The translations under genes were made by a program, and so were the position numbers. From the NCBI GenBank assembly GCA_019237115.1, contig JAFAHS010000062.1, positions 1-64,000 of the forward strand: a stretch of 64,000 bases of DNA, read 5' to 3'. This DNA comes from Deltaproteobacteria bacterium. Its GTDB lineage: Bacteria; Desulfobacterota; Binatia; Binatales; Binataceae. Shown here piece after piece: positions 1-8,856 of the stretch. Below the pieces are notes generated by a model. That model worked only from the letters and a program-made list of their open reading frames with translations. It had not been told where the DNA came from and did not search any database. Each line of letters opens with the position of its first letter. Position 1 is the first letter of the stretch.

Positions 1-2522
1 TGATGCCGAGAATGTTCATGGGCGTGCGGCTCGAGGATCGAAAGCCGATCATCGAGATCCTGGAAAGAACGCCGCCCATTCCCGACAACTGTCAATGGGC
101 AACCTTTCTTCGCAATCACGACGAATTGACGCTCGAGATGGTGACCGAGGAGGAGCGCGATTACATGTACAAGGCGTACGCGCAGGAAGCGCGCATGCGC
201 ATAAACCTGGGTATTCGCCGCCGTCTGGCGCCGCTTTTGGGAAACAATCGCCGCACCATCGAGCTGAACAACGCCCTGCTGTTTTCGCTGCCGGGGACGC
301 CGGTCGTCTACTACGGCGACGAGATCGGAATGGGCGACAACGTCTACCTCGGTGATCGCGACGGGGTCCGCACCCCCATGCAATGGGCGGCGGACCGCAA
401 CGCCGGCTTCTCCACCGCCAACCCGCAGCAACTCATCCTGCCCATAATCATCGACTACGAGTACCACTACCAGACCATCAACGTCGAAGCGCAGGACGCA
501 AACCGCCACTCGCTGTTGTGGTGGATGCGGCGCCTGATCGCCTTGCGCAAACAATTCAAGGCGTTCGGACGCGGCTCCATCGAATTCCTCAATCCCGAGA
601 ATTCCCACATCCTCGCCTTCCTCCGCAGCTACCAGGAAGAACGCATCCTGGTGGTCGCAAACCTTTCGCGCTTTGTTCAATACGTCGAACTCGACCTGTC
701 TGAGTTCAAGGACATGACGCCGGTCGAGCTGTTCGGGCGAGCAAGCTTCCCGAAAATCGGCGAGTTGCCCTATCTGCTGACCCTGGGACCGCACACGTTT
801 TTCTGGTTTTCGCTTGAATCGCCCAAACGTGCCCCCGAGGAGCGCTCGGACTACCAGCCGCCGCGGGTTGAAGCCAGCGCCAGCTTCGACGCCATGTTGC
901 GCAGGGGCGCGCGCGAAACTATTGCGCGTGCCATGCCTGACTATCTGCCTCACTGCCGCTGGTTTCGAGCCAAAGCTCGCTCGATCAAGTCGGTCGCGGT
1001 GATAGAAACCTTGCCGATGTCGGAAGCCGCGCAGGCGCCGCACCTGAGCGTGCTGCATGTCGACTACACCAATGGAGAGCCCGAAAAGTATTTGCTGCCG
1101 CTTGCGGTCGCGGCGGGGGATCGCGCGCGGGAGGTGAAATCGCGGTCCCCCGAGCGGGTGATCGCGGAGGTCACCAGCGCCGGCAGCAACGGAGACCAGG
1201 CCGGGGTCGTGTACGACGCATCGATCGATCCGGAATTTGGGACGGCACTGCTGGATATGATCACCCATCACCGACACCATCACGGCGCTACCGGCGAGTT
1301 GCTGGCGCACTCGACCCACGCGCTGTCGGAACTTCGCGGCGACGCCACCCTGGATCCGCGGGCGCTCAAAGTTGAGCAAAGCAATACCTCGATTGCCTAC
1401 GGCGACCGCCTCATTTTGAAGCTTTTCCGGCGGCTCGAAAGTGGCTTGAATCCGGATCTCGAGATCACCCGCTTTCTGACTTCGCACGGTCTCTTTTCCC
1501 ACGTGCCGCCGCTGGCGGGATGGCTGGAGTTTCGCGTGGGACGCAGCGAGCCGGAAGCCGTCGCAGTGTTGCAGGGCTTCGTACCCAACAAGGGAGACGC
1601 CTGGCAGTTCTCGATCGACGAACTCTCCCACTACCTGGAGACGGCCGCGACCAAACCGCCGTTGGCCGCCCAATCGCGCGCGACCAACCCGCTCGATCTG
1701 CTCGCGCGCGAGGAAGCCGACCCGCTCGCGGTTGAATTGCTGGGTGCCTACCTGGATGCGGCACGGCTGCTGGGCCATCGGGTTGGCGAACTTCATCTCG
1801 CGCTAGCTTCCAACCACAGTGAGCCCGAGTTTGCACCGGAGCCGTTCTCTGCTTTCTCTCAGCGGTCGTCCTACCAGTCGATGCGTAATCTGCTGACCCA
1901 GGCGATTCGGACCGTCAACCGTCGCCGTGCGGTCATTCCAAAGGAGCTGGCGGGACAAACCCAGATAATCATCAATCGACAGGCCGAAATCGTGGCGCGT
2001 TTCGACGCCTTCCTGCGCTGCCGATCTTCGGTGGTCCGCATGCGCTGTCACGGCGATCTGCATCTCGGCCAGGTTCTGTACACCGGCAAGGACTTCGTAA
2101 TCATCGATTTCGAAGGCGAGCCGGCCCGCGAATTGAGCGAGCGGCGTCGCAAACGCTTCGCGCTGCAGGACGTGGCCGGGGTGCTGCGCTCGTTCGACTA
2201 CGCGGCCATGAGCGCGACGATCGAGCGACTCAAAGCCGGGGCGCTGGGCGAGATGAACCTGCAAATCGCGAAGCCCTGGGCAAACTTTTGGCAGGCGTGG
2301 GCTTCGTGGGCCTTCCTGCGCGGCTATCTGGAGACTACCGCGAAAGCACCCTTTGTTCCCGACAATCCCTCCGATCTCAAAACCATGCTGGAAGCATTTA
2401 CCATGGAAAAGGCCCTGTACGAGCTGGGCTACGAGCTGAACAATCGCCCCGAGTGGCTGCAGATCCCTTTAAGCGGAATCGCGTCGATACTGGGTCCGGC
2501 TGCAGGGGAGGCGCGGGCGTGA
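1..2522 (+). CDS. treS: Trehalose synthase-maltokinase fusion (C-terminal part, cut by window start)
   Basis: Bifunctional enzyme: a GH13 domain interconverting maltose and trehalose, followed by a maltokinase that makes maltose-1-phosphate for alpha-glucan synthesis. The frame is open to the window edge, so the N-terminus is missing. The visible part starts late in the GH13 barrel: NHDELT (catalytic Asp about visible codon 40), YYGDEIGMGDN and the GVRTPMQW segment. From about codon 290 it becomes a kinase-like domain ending in the aminoglycoside-phosphotransferase signature HGDLHLGQ (about 683-690) and IIDFEGEP (about 701-708). glgB follows 52 bases downstream on the same strand, the order seen in the TreS-Pep2-GlgE pathway; glgE would be expected upstream, outside the window. 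Confidence 0.93.
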   Translation, partial: MPRMFMGVRLEDRKPIIEILERTPPIPDNCQWATFLRNHDELTLEMVTEEERDYMYKAYAQEARMRINLGIRRRLAPLLGNNRRTIELNNALLFSLPGTPVVYYGDEIGMGDNVYLGDRDGVRTPMQWAADRNAGFSTANPQQLILPIIIDYEYHYQTINVEAQDANRHSLLWWMRRLIALRKQFKAFGRGSIEFLNPENSHILAFLRSYQEERILVVANLSRFVQYVELDLSEFKDMTPVELFGRASFPKIGELPYLLTLGPHTFFWFSLESPKRAPEERSDYQPPRVEASASFDAMLRRGARETIARAMPDYLPHCRWFRAKARSIKSVAVIETLPMSEAAQAPHLSVLHVDYTNGEPEKYLLPLAVAAGDRAREVKSRSPERVIAEVTSAGSNGDQAGVVYDASIDPEFGTALLDMITHHRHHHGATGELLAHSTHALSELRGDATLDPRALKVEQSNTSIAYGDRLILKLFRRLESGLNPDLEITRFLTSHGLFSHVPPLAGWLEFRVGRSEPEAVAVLQGFVPNKGDAWQFSIDELSHYLETAATKPPLAAQSRATNPLDLLAREEADPLAVELLGAYLDAARLLGHRVGELHLALASNHSEPEFAPEPFSAFSQRSSYQSMRNLLTQAIRTVNRRRAVIPKELAGQTQIIINRQAEIVARFDAFLRCRSSVVRMRCHGDLHLGQVLYTGKDFVIIDFEGEPARELSERRRKRFALQDVAGVLRSFDYAAMSATIERLKAGALGEMNLQIAKPWANFWQAWASWAFLRGYLETTAKAPFVPDNPSDLKTMLEAFTMEKALYELGYELNNRPEWLQIPLSGIASILGPAAGEARA

Positions 2523-2574
2523 AGTGATGGGGATGGAGCGGCGGCGAGGCTAACTTCCCTGGAAGGACTGCTTC

Positions 2575-4842
2575 ATGAATGAAAGGACGGACCCACCGAC
2601 ATCCACTCCAGCGCGCGGCCAAGCGGACCGCAATGGTGGGGGCCGCGTCTCCTCTATTCCGCGCGACGACCTGAGACGGCTCCTCGAGCTTCGCCATTCC
2701 GATCCGCATTCGATTCTGGGAGCCCACCTGACCAATGGCGGCGCGATCATCCGCGCTTATCGCCCCGAGGCCGTGCAGATTTCGGTGCTCCTTGACGACC
2801 AGGCGCCGCGCGCAATGATTGCGCGGCCGGAACCCGGGTTGTTTGAAGTGGCGGTCCCGGAGAAGGGTCCCGAGATTTTTCGTCATCGCCTGGAGATCGA
2901 ATACCCCGGCCAACGTCGGGTCACCGTGAGACAGCCCTATTCCTTTCCGCCAACCCTCGGTGACGTGGACATATATTTGTGGGCGGAACAGAAGCACGAG
3001 CAGATCTGGAAGAAGATGGGCGCGCACGTCTGCGAGGTCGCGGGCGTCGCAGGGACCTCGTTTGCGGTGTGGGCGCCCAACGCGGCCGGGATCAGCGTGG
3101 TCGGCGACTTCAACGGCTGGGACGGAAGGCTCCACATGATGCGGATGCTGGGCAGCTCCGGGGTTTGGGAGCTGTTCATTCCAGACCTGGGCGTGGGCAC
3201 CTTTTACAAGTACGAGATACGCACCCAGGACGGCAGCTTCCTGCTCAAGAGCGATCCATTCGCCTCGGCCACTGAATGTCCGCCCGCGACTGCGTCGCGG
3301 GTCTATCAATCGAGCTACTCGTTCAATGACGGTGCGTGGATGTCCGCGCGCGCAAGTCGGGACACGCTGCGCAGCCCGATGGCGATATATGAACTCCATC
3401 TTGGTTCATGGCGCCGGGTGCCGGAGGAGGGCAATCGTCCGCTCTCCTACCGGGAACTGGCCAATCAGCTGTGCGACTACGTCACGAACCTGGGATTCAC
3501 CCATGTCGAGTTTCTGCCGGTGATGGAGCATCCGTTCGCGGGCTCCTGGGGGTACGAGACGACCGGGTATTACTCACCTACCGCACGCTATGGATCGCCT
3601 GATGACTTTCGCTACCTGATCGACCGGCTGCATCAGAACGGCATCGGGGTGATTCTGGATTGGGTACCGGCCCACTTTCCTACCGATGAATTCTCGCTCG
3701 GCCGCTTTGACGGCACCGCGCTGTACGAACACGCCGACCCGCGCCAGGGTTACCATCCGCAGTGGAATACCTACATCTTCAATTTCGGGCGCGATGAGGT
3801 TCGCAGCTTCCTGCTCGGCAGTGCGCACTACTGGCTGGAGGAATTTCACGCTGACGGGCTTCGCGTCGATGCGGTCTCATCGATGCTCTACCTGGACTAC
3901 GGACGACGCCAGGGTGAGTGGATTCCCAATGTCCATGGCGGCAACGAGAACCTCCAGGCAGTCGAGTTTCTGCGCGAACTGAACGAACAAGTTTATGCAC
4001 GGCATCCGGGGGTCGCGATGATCGCCGAAGAATCGACCTCCTGGATGGGGGTCAGCCGGCCTCTCTACGTGGGCGGGCTCGGGTTTGGTCTCAAGTGGGA
4101 CATGGGCTGGATGCACGACACGCTGGACTATTTCAGCAAGGATCCGGTGTATCGGCGCTACTCTCATCGCGATCTGACCTTCGGGTTCCTCTACGCGTGG
4201 TTCGAAAATTTCGTCCTGCCGCTCTCGCACGACGAAGTGGTGTACGGAAAGCGCTCCCTGCTGGACAAAATGCCCGGCGATCGATGGCAAAAATTCGCAA
4301 ACTTGCGCGCGCTGTTCGCCTACATGTGGGCTCGCTCGGGCAAAAAAATTCTGTTCATGGGGGGCGAGTTTGGCCAATGGCGCGAATGGAACCACGACCA
4401 CAGCCTCGACTGGCACCTGCTCGCCGAGCCGGACCATCGCGGACTGCAGGCACTGGTGCGCGATCTCAATCGCATTTATCGGGGCCAGCGGGCTTTATGG
4501 GAAGCCGACCACGACCCGGCGGGCTTTAGCTGGATCGACGCGAACAATGCCGATGAGAATGCGATCGCCTTCATGCGCACCGCGCCCTCTTCGGGGAGCA
4601 GACTGGTTTGCGTCTGCAACTTTTCACCGGTGGTGCGCACCGGCTACCGGGTTGGGGTTCCGGTTGCCGGTGGGTACCGCGAACTGCTGAACACCGACGC
4701 GATTATTTATGGCGGCAGCAACCAGGGTAACGCCGGCGCCGCCTATGCCGACCACACACCCTGGCATGGCCAGCCCTGCTCGATGTCGATAACCCTTCCG
4801 CCGCTCGCAACCCTATGGTTCGAAGTGCCGGGGCAGCGCTGA
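2575..4842 (+). CDS. glgB: 1,4-alpha-glucan branching enzyme GlgB
   Basis: Transfers alpha-1,4 glucan segments to make alpha-1,6 branches in glycogen-like polymer. It has 755 residues, normal for GlgB with the N1 domain. Order: N-terminal N1 domain (about 30-125), CBM48 with VVGDFNGWDG (about 175-190), then the GH13 barrel. Catalytic residues visible are the nucleophile in LRVDAVSSM (D432), the acid/base in IAEEST (E485/E486) and the transition-state Asp in LSHDEVV (D553). The ATG is preceded by a GGAAGG ribosome-binding site. It lies just downstream of the trehalose synthase-maltokinase gene and is probably co-transcribed. Confidence 0.97.
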   Translation: MNERTDPPTSTPARGQADRNGGGRVSSIPRDDLRRLLELRHSDPHSILGAHLTNGGAIIRAYRPEAVQISVLLDDQAPRAMIARPEPGLFEVAVPEKGPEIFRHRLEIEYPGQRRVTVRQPYSFPPTLGDVDIYLWAEQKHEQIWKKMGAHVCEVAGVAGTSFAVWAPNAAGISVVGDFNGWDGRLHMMRMLGSSGVWELFIPDLGVGTFYKYEIRTQDGSFLLKSDPFASATECPPATASRVYQSSYSFNDGAWMSARASRDTLRSPMAIYELHLGSWRRVPEEGNRPLSYRELANQLCDYVTNLGFTHVEFLPVMEHPFAGSWGYETTGYYSPTARYGSPDDFRYLIDRLHQNGIGVILDWVPAHFPTDEFSLGRFDGTALYEHADPRQGYHPQWNTYIFNFGRDEVRSFLLGSAHYWLEEFHADGLRVDAVSSMLYLDYGRRQGEWIPNVHGGNENLQAVEFLRELNEQVYARHPGVAMIAEESTSWMGVSRPLYVGGLGFGLKWDMGWMHDTLDYFSKDPVYRRYSHRDLTFGFLYAWFENFVLPLSHDEVVYGKRSLLDKMPGDRWQKFANLRALFAYMWARSGKKILFMGGEFGQWREWNHDHSLDWHLLAEPDHRGLQALVRDLNRIYRGQRALWEADHDPAGFSWIDANNADENAIAFMRTAPSSGSRLVCVCNFSPVVRTGYRVGVPVAGGYRELLNTDAIIYGGSNQGNAGAAYADHTPWHGQPCSMSITLPPLATLWFEVPGQR

Positions 4843-4872
4843 GCGGTTGCGGTCTGGTTTAAGCCCGCACCG

Positions 4873-5760
4873 TCACTCGTGACTGCAGGGAGGATTGCCC
4901 TTCAGGTGATAGACGATCCCGGTCTTGGTGGCGCCAATCGAAACCCAATCCCGGGCAGCGTTCTGCAATGCGATGAAAAAGTGCCGGCATCGTTCGAGAG
5001 CCTTTTCGTGAAGCTCGTTTCTGCGCTTGAACTTGCATTCGTAAGAAAATTCGCCGACCAGCAGCTTGTGCTCGCCCCGTTCGCGCCACAATGAGGCGTT
5101 GCACTTGGCAGTGACTCCCTTGCCGAAGTCCAACACCCCGAGATCCTGCAACACCTCCTCGACGATCGTGTGATTGACGAACGAGAGTTTTTTCGTCGAG
5201 CTGCCGACATTTCTCAGGACCGGAAAGAAGTCGGCCAATCCCGCCAGCGATACCGATTGCATTTGCCGCAGCAACGGAAATTCGACGTTGTGCGAATACA
5301 ACATGCGAAGACCGCCCAGCTTCTCCTTCAAGGGGAGCGCCTCGGCTTTGAATTTGATTCGGTATGGGGAGGCGATGTTGGGCCGCACATCCATTTCGGC
5401 GGCGGCCTGGAGGTCCGGATACCGGTACTTGAAGACAATCTCCGGATCGCCGACCGGAAAACCGTCCTCGTACGCGATGCGGCGACGCAGGATGAACGCA
5501 TGGTTGTACAGCGCGAAATCCTTGGTATCGATAAACACCACTTCCCGGATTCGCGGTCGCAAATCCTTGAAGCCGCCGCTCGAAAAGCCTATGTCGACCC
5601 CCTCCGCGACCCTACGCGCCAGCCGGCCGAACTCGTGAAAGGTAGGCGGCGAAGTAAAGCGATCGGGCTTCAGGATGAGCTTGCACTCAAAATAGTGCAC
5701 CGTGTCGAGCGGGTGCCCATCGCTGTAGGCGCCAGGCCGGATCATTGGAACCCGGTTCAC
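4873..5760 (-). CDS. CYTH/VTC-like (triphosphate-tunnel type) protein of unknown function
   Basis: 295 residues, convergent with glgB (30 bases between stops). I do not recognise a named family with certainty. The pattern of alternating charged residues on short strands (YFECKLILK near the N-terminus, FIDTKDFALYNHAFILRRR-like segment in the middle, EIVFKYRY, GEFSYECKFKR near the C-terminus) resembles the CYTH/VTC fold, which binds triphosphate or polyphosphate in a beta tunnel. That assignment is inference. There is no signal peptide or membrane segment. The adjacent glucan genes do not define a role. Confidence 0.7.
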   Translation of the reverse strand: MNRVPMIRPGAYSDGHPLDTVHYFECKLILKPDRFTSPPTFHEFGRLARRVAEGVDIGFSSGGFKDLRPRIREVVFIDTKDFALYNHAFILRRRIAYEDGFPVGDPEIVFKYRYPDLQAAAEMDVRPNIASPYRIKFKAEALPLKEKLGGLRMLYSHNVEFPLLRQMQSVSLAGLADFFPVLRNVGSSTKKLSFVNHTIVEEVLQDLGVLDFGKGVTAKCNASLWRERGEHKLLVGEFSYECKFKRRNELHEKALERCRHFFIALQNAARDWVSIGATKTGIVYHLKGNPPCSHE

Positions 5761-5974
5761 GCCAGCCGACTCCCATCCATGCGTGTCTGCCTCATCGGCG
5801 GTTCACCCCCTGAGCACGCGGTCTCGACGCCTAGCTATATATCACGGCGGGGCTCGCCAGATTTCCACCATTTTTCTGCACCGGTGGCGGGCTCTGTGCG
5901 CCCTGCCGAATCCCTGCGCGGCCGGCAGTTGGTTGCCCCGTAGGTGGGAAAATGTAACAAAGGATGGTTCGGGC

Positions 5975-6052
5975 GGGGTCGTAGTTCAGCCCGGTTAGAA
6001 CGCCGGCCTGTCACGTCGGAAGTCGTGGGTTCAAATCCCATCGGCCCCGCCA
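5975..6052 (+). tRNA. tRNA-Asp (GTC)
   Basis: Folds as a cloverleaf: acceptor GGGGTCG pairs with CGGCCCC (one T-G pair), the D arm is GTTC...GAAC, the anticodon stem CCGGC/GTCGG encloses loop CTGTCAC with anticodon GTC, and the T arm GTGGG-TTCAAAT-CCCAT is canonical. Discriminator G and CCA are encoded. It lies about 63 bases upstream of rplM on the same strand and may share its transcript. Confidence 0.97.
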
Positions 6053-6115
6053 AATCGTATCGCGCGGCTCGGGATCGGTGTGGGTTCGTCGCGGGTACCC
6101 GGCAGGTGATAAGAA

Positions 6116-6562
6116 GTGAAATTGACCGAGCAGACCGAAAGCGTGTCGCACGAGGCGGCGCTCCGCAACCGGCGGTGGCTGTTGATTGACGCCGCCGACC
6201 GTTCCCTGGGACGGGTGGCGACCCGTGCCGCGAGCCTGTTGCGCGGAAAACACCGGCCCGAATTTACTCCCAACCAGGACACCGGAGACTTCGTGGTGGT
6301 AATCAACGCATCCAAGGTCAAGCTGACCGGTGCCAAGGCGAGCGACAAAATCTATCATCGGCACAGCGAGTACCCTGGCGGGATCAAGATGACGACCGCA
6401 GGCAAGCTGCGCGAGTCAAAACCCGAGCGGCTGGTCGAAACCGCGGTGCGCGGGATGCTGCCCAAGAATCGGCTCGGGCGGCGGCTGTTCACGAAGCTCA
6501 AGGTGTACGGCGGCGCGGACCATCCTCACAGTGCCCAGAAGCCACACCCAGTCAAGCTCTAA
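6116..6562 (+). CDS. rplM: 50S ribosomal protein L13
   Basis: Large-subunit ribosomal protein of 148 residues. Recognised by the [19 protein letters not shown] start of the fold, [18 protein letters not shown], the TGxK loop, and MLPKNRLGR...LKVYGG near the end. It starts with GTG at 6116; the first residues ([16 protein letters not shown]) form a short extension before the usual RRW..IDA start. It is followed 22 bases later by rpsI, the conserved L13-S9 pair. Confidence 0.97.
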   Translation: MKLTEQTESVSHEAALRNRRWLLIDAADRSLGRVATRAASLLRGKHRPEFTPNQDTGDFVVVINASKVKLTGAKASDKIYHRHSEYPGGIKMTTAGKLRESKPERLVETAVRGMLPKNRLGRRLFTKLKVYGGADHPHSAQKPHPVKL

Positions 6563-6584
6563 TCGAGGACCTCAAACCACTCAC

Positions 6585-6983
6585 ATGGCAGAGAAAAAGA
6601 ACATCATCTGGGCTACTGGACGCCGCAAGACCGCAGTCGCGCGAGTACGACTGTTCCCTGGCGCTGGCACCATCCTGATAAACCAACGCTCGCTGGAAGA
6701 CTACTTCCCCCGCGACACCTCGCGCATGTTGATTCTGGAGCCCTTCGAGATCACCGAAACCAAGGGGCAATTCGACATCGTTGTCAGCGTCGAGGGCGGC
6801 GGCAATGCCGCGCAGGCCGACGCGGTACGCCACGGCATCTCGCGCGCGTTGGTCGCCTCCTCCGAGACGCTCCGCCCGGCGCTGCGCAAGGCCGGTATGC
6901 TCACGCGCGACCCACGCGAGGTCGAGCGCAAGAAGTACGGACGCCACAAGGCACGCAAGCGTCCGCAGTATTCAAAGCGTTAG
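6585..6983 (+). CDS. rpsI: 30S ribosomal protein S9
   Basis: Small-subunit protein of 132 residues. Diagnostic segments are [14 protein letters not shown] at the start, [19 protein letters not shown] in the middle and the basic C-terminal tail ending QYSKR, which reaches the P-site tRNA. An in-frame upstream start at 6531 exists but would overlap rplM; the ATG at 6585 (MAEKKN) gives the usual length. Confidence 0.97.
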   Translation: MAEKKNIIWATGRRKTAVARVRLFPGAGTILINQRSLEDYFPRDTSRMLILEPFEITETKGQFDIVVSVEGGGNAAQADAVRHGISRALVASSETLRPALRKAGMLTRDPREVERKKYGRHKARKRPQYSKR

Positions 6984-7016
6984 TCCTCAATCCACAAGAG
7001 CAAAGTTTATCGCGAT

Positions 7017-7076
7017 GCCGGAACTTGGCACGTTCCGGCCTAAAACTGCTAATGGGCGTCTTATAAAGGGCAGACG
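7017..7076 (+). terminator. Tandem hairpins after rpsI, possible terminator
   Basis: GCCGGAAC (7017-7024) pairs perfectly with GTTCCGGC (7032-7039) around a 7-base loop, and a second hairpin GCGTCT/AGACGC follows near 7053-7076. Neither has a clean T run, so they may be a weak terminator or a processing structure closing the tRNA-Asp/L13/S9 unit. Confidence 0.4.
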
Positions 7077-7111
7077 CTGAAGTTCGCTCGGCCGACCAGC
7101 CCTCAGTTGGA

Positions 7112-7140
7112 TTGACAGTCTTCACCGCGCCGAATAGAAC
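7112..7140 (+). promoter_or_regulatory. Sigma70-type promoter for the FecR-domain gene
   Basis: TTGACA at 7112-7117 and TAGAAC at 7135-7140 are separated by 17 bases, ending 29 bases before the ATG at 7170. A GAAGGAAC ribosome-binding site lies in between. Confidence 0.5.
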
Positions 7141-7169
7141 GATGCGTTGAGCAGCGAAGGAACAACCAA

Positions 7170-7964
7170 ATGCGCTCTTTTCATGTACACCAGCCTACGC
7201 GTGAGTTGCTGTGGCTGTTTTTCGCTTTCATTGCCTTGCTCGCGCTGCGGCCGGCCGAGGTGTTTGCCCAGGCAGCTAACGCCGGCACCGTGAGCGAGGT
7301 TTCGGGGACCGTACGACTCCAGCGCGGGGCGGCGACCATCCCGGTGACCCGTGGGATGCCGGTAGAAGTCGGCGACCGGATCATTACCGGTGATGATGGC
7401 CACGTCGTGGTTCTGCTCACCGATCAAAGCACGCTGGAACTGAGCGACTCCAGCAACATGGTCATTACGCAACACGCGGGCGCTACCAGCCAGGTAAACC
7501 TCGCCAGTGGCGTGGTGCGATCGTTCGTTAACCGGACCGTAGGCGCGGCGGCGCCCAATTTCGAGGTGCACACGCCGAACGCCGTCGCGGCGGCCAGAGG
7601 GACCTTGTTCGACACTGCATATACCTCGAATGTGTCACGTCCGACCTTCGGCAACGCGCACAATTTTACCGACATCTCCGTTTATGAAGGCTCGGTGGAT
7701 GTTGCCAATGCGGCGAATCCCACCGCCTTCACCAACGTCCCGGCCGGCTACGAATCCACTGTCGCGGGCACCAATAACGCTACCGCACCCGGACCACTCG
7801 GCATGACCGGGGCCGTGTCGTTTGCAGGGCCCGGCAGCAAAGGCGGTCCGGGCAGCACCGGGGCCTTAATGCCGGTGTCGACGGTGCCTCCACCCTCATG
7901 CCCGGTATGCGTAGGACCGATGATGGGTCCGAGCACCACGACTCCGCCTGCGAGCGGGAAGTAG
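7170..7964 (+). CDS. FecR-domain exported protein
   Basis: 264 residues with an N-terminal signal peptide (hydrophobic stretch about 13-33 ending VFAQA). A FecR domain follows (about 40-180): SGTVRLQRG, MPVEVGDRIITGDDGHVVVLLTDQS-like strand, and the typical VHTPNAVAAARGT segment. The last 70 residues are low-complexity Gly/Pro/Thr. FecR domains outside iron uptake often sit beside CHASE2 cyclases and exported beta proteins, as here; the next two genes on this strand are of those kinds. It probably acts in the periplasm or at the outer surface as part of a sensory or surface module. The substrate or signal is unknown. Confidence 0.85.
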   Translation: MRSFHVHQPTRELLWLFFAFIALLALRPAEVFAQAANAGTVSEVSGTVRLQRGAATIPVTRGMPVEVGDRIITGDDGHVVVLLTDQSTLELSDSSNMVITQHAGATSQVNLASGVVRSFVNRTVGAAAPNFEVHTPNAVAAARGTLFDTAYTSNVSRPTFGNAHNFTDISVYEGSVDVANAANPTAFTNVPAGYESTVAGTNNATAPGPLGMTGAVSFAGPGSKGGPGSTGALMPVSTVPPPSCPVCVGPMMGPSTTTPPASGK

Positions 7965-7984
7965 GGACGGTTGTGAGGACTGCG

Positions 7985-8749
7985 ATGCACAAGCTGACGG
8001 TCGGACTTACCTGTTCGCTGGCGGGTTTCGTCGCTGTGATCGCGTTTGCGACAGCGGCCTCGGCACAAAGTTTCTTTGACGATATCTACCCAGGATTCTT
8101 CACCCTCCAGGAGCCGCCCACCTTGAATCTTAATTTTTTCGGCGGAGGCTTCATCAGCGACAAGTACGGCGACCTGCAGGAAGGTCTGCAATTCGAGCAG
8201 AGCGTTACTCCATACATCGGCGCGGTAGGACGCATTACCGGCTACCAGCTGTGGGAAGGCGAGGGGTTCGACAATCCCCTCAACCCCGGCACCGGCCACG
8301 AAGCCCGGCTTAACTTCGTGCGCTTTCAGGGCGGCGCGGACTTCGCCCTTTACCCGGGCACGCATCTCTTTATCCTCGGCGGTCGCGATGCCGCCGACAG
8401 CCACGCGAGCACCGTGGAAGGCGACTTCTCGAGCTGGCTATTCCTGCACAGTCTACATCCGATAAACTTTTCATTCTCGGCCGTCCACAACTACGAAAAC
8501 GGCGTCACCTCCAGCTCGATCGACTTGCAGGCCATCGTCCGGTCGACGCGGAAATGGATCTTCATGGCGGGTGGTGGCGGCGCCTACTACGCCGGCGGCT
8601 TTATTAGCGGCCTCGAAGGTCAGGGCGGACCCGACCTCGGCGTCTACTACCGGCCGTGGAACGTTGGAATCAGCGTGCAGGCCGGCTACGGCGCAGCGCA
8701 TCAATACGGCCAGCTAAGCATCTATAAACAGCTCACCATTTTCGAGTAA
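7985..8749 (+). CDS. Exported beta-rich (outer-membrane-like) protein
   Basis: 254 residues starting MHKLTVGL, with a signal peptide cleaved near ASAQS (about 30). The rest alternates short aromatic/glycine-rich strands (YIGAVGRITGYQLW, DFALYPGTHLFILGG, GVYYRPWNVGISVQAGYG) in the manner of an outer-membrane beta-barrel. No named family recognised. It starts 20 bases after the FecR-domain gene and precedes the CHASE2 cyclase, so the three are probably one unit. A GTG at 7973 could serve as an alternative start. Confidence 0.78.
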   Translation: MHKLTVGLTCSLAGFVAVIAFATAASAQSFFDDIYPGFFTLQEPPTLNLNFFGGGFISDKYGDLQEGLQFEQSVTPYIGAVGRITGYQLWEGEGFDNPLNPGTGHEARLNFVRFQGGADFALYPGTHLFILGGRDAADSHASTVEGDFSSWLFLHSLHPINFSFSAVHNYENGVTSSSIDLQAIVRSTRKWIFMAGGGGAYYAGGFISGLEGQGGPDLGVYYRPWNVGISVQAGYGAAHQYGQLSIYKQLTIFE

Positions 8750-8856
8750 GCCCCCTCCCGCAAAGGGATAAGTGTGGCAGGCCTGCAGCGATCTGGCGCA
8801 GGCATGGCGCGTCCGCCAGCGGCAGGTTAGTCTTTCCGTTCAGCGGCTGGAGATAG